NCBI GenBank assembly: GCA_003280725.1
Contig: QCED01000004.1
Coordinates: 1-64,000, forward strand
From: Prochlorococcus sp. AG-355-M18
GTDB lineage: Bacteria > Cyanobacteriota > Cyanobacteriia > PCC-6307 > Cyanobiaceae
Direction of reading: 5' to 3'
Length of the DNA stretch: 64,000 bases
Below, piece by piece: positions 63,418 through 64,000 of this stretch (positions are counted from its first letter, which is position 1; every line of letters starts with the position of its first letter). The notes under the pieces are model-generated. The model was given only the letters and a program-made list of their open reading frames with translations. It had not been told where the DNA came from and ran no database searches. Both the position numbers and the translations under genes were made by a program.

Positions 63418-63867
63418 TTATTGATTTTGAATTTTCTTAAGTACTCTAATTGCCTCTTTAATGTGTTCAGGACCATTCAATAAATCTCTAAAAATATGCC
63501 TAACTGTCCCTTTGCGATCAATAACGTAAGTTACCCTACCGTCCATAAAACCTAATACTTTAGGAACTTTAAAAGTTTTCCTAAGAGAGTCATTCGTATC
63601 ACAAAGTAATGGATATTGTAATTTATTTTTATTAGCAAATGCCAAATGACTTGAGGTACTTCCATTACTTACTCCCCAAACTTGTGCACCTAATACTTTA
63701 AATAAGTCATATTTATCTCTAAATCCGCAAACTTCTATAGTGCAACCCGGCGTATCATCTTTTGGATAAAAAAACAAAACAAGGGGATTTTTTAAACCCT
63801 TATTTGATCTTTTAACTCCATTTTGATCCAGTAAAGAAAATTCTGGAATTTTATCTCCAATCTGCAC
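63418..63867 (-). CDS. bcp: Peroxiredoxin Q / bacterioferritin comigratory protein
   Basis: 149-residue thiol peroxidase. The peroxidatic and resolving cysteines lie in PKDDTPGCTIEVCGFRD (about 36-52; CxxxxC spacing typical of PrxQ). Start is GTG 63867. It protects against peroxides produced in the light. Confidence 0.95.
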   Translation of the reverse strand: MQIGDKIPEFSLLDQNGVKRSNKGLKNPLVLFFYPKDDTPGCTIEVCGFRDKYDLFKVLGAQVWGVSNGSTSSHLAFANKNKLQYPLLCDTNDSLRKTFKVPKVLGFMDGRVTYVIDRKGTVRHIFRDLLNGPEHIKEAIRVLKKIQNQ

Positions 63868-63930
63868 AATAATTCTTATAAAATTCCATATTAGAGGTTA
63901 ATATGTTTTTTTTGTGGCCTTAAAGTAAAT

Positions 63931-63956
63931 AACTGATATTAAAGTCAGTTTTTTTG
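63931..63956 (+). terminator. Terminator-like hairpin near the right edge
   Basis: AACTGA / TCAGTT stem with an 8-nt loop and a T run on the plus strand. No plus-strand gene lies within 950 bp upstream, so its transcript is unclear. Confidence 0.35.
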
Positions 63957-64000
63957 TTTTAAAAGATACTAAAAAATTATTGAAATAAACTAGGGTGAAT

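Overview
The window looks like a chromosome segment of a high-light-adapted Prochlorococcus. The DNA is very AT-rich, genes are tightly packed on both strands, and the gene set is cyanobacterial: ndhB, chlG, menG, pipX/pipY, sepF, a YlqD-type protein, DUF2862, DUF4278 and DUF1823. DUF1651, DUF3303 and DUF3764 proteins are typical of marine picocyanobacteria. The assignment comes from recognising protein sequences, not from a database search. No transposase, integrase, phage structural gene, rRNA or CRISPR array is visible.

From 1 to about 47.6 kb the content is mostly core housekeeping. topA (cut by the left edge) diverges from ndhB. Then come an ABC ATPase, birA, a DUF721 protein, menG, hisF, DUF2862 with chlG, a class A penicillin-binding protein and rsmB. 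A light-repair cluster follows at 12.4-14.9 kb: a photolyase of the bacterial (6-4) type, DUF2256, TIGR03643 and a DCC thiol-oxidoreductase-like protein. Next are trmH, an orphan DppC-type permease, lepA, mqo, nfu, a DUF4278 protein with a structured leader, an ArsM-like methyltransferase with a class V aminotransferase, murE, yidD and rpsD. Sulfur amino-acid genes lie at 27.5-31.2 kb (two Cys/Met-metabolism PLP enzymes and cysK). After them come queA, pdhC, a ylqD-like gene, an acyl-CoA/ACP synthetase, lipB, hpf, a deoC-like gene, recO, a glycosyltransferase, proC, sepF, pipY, pipX, an EcfT-like protein, der, DUF1823, cobI, miaE and aroQ.

Two tRNA genes (Tyr-GUA and Thr-GGU, 47619-47782) mark a change of style. 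From 47.8 to 63.4 kb most genes are short, hypothetical and separated by longer AT-rich gaps. A duplicated cluster of small proteins lies at 48.3-52.4 kb (ABM-domain, DUF3764, DUF3303 and DUF1651 families). Several of its members are separated by copies of the same intergenic hairpin, and it contains a broken ABM copy. Known functions embedded in this tract are a DUF985 cupin, thiD, tenA, a second photolyase, a proline iminopeptidase, a CPBP protease and ArfB. A bcp/prxQ peroxiredoxin ends the window.

Below the usual size cut-off I found at least a dozen intact small ORFs of 29-59 codons. Many are single-span membrane proteins. I also found two reading frames (tenA and a 48-codon ORF at 59.4 kb) that appear to need an ATT or similar non-standard start codon. 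Other points to check are the loss of most Fe-S cysteines in the 12.7 kb photolyase, a Lys-to-Gln change at the Schiff-base position of the DeoC homologue, and a cystathionine gamma-synthase-like enzyme with the N-terminal extension seen in fungal Str2 proteins.
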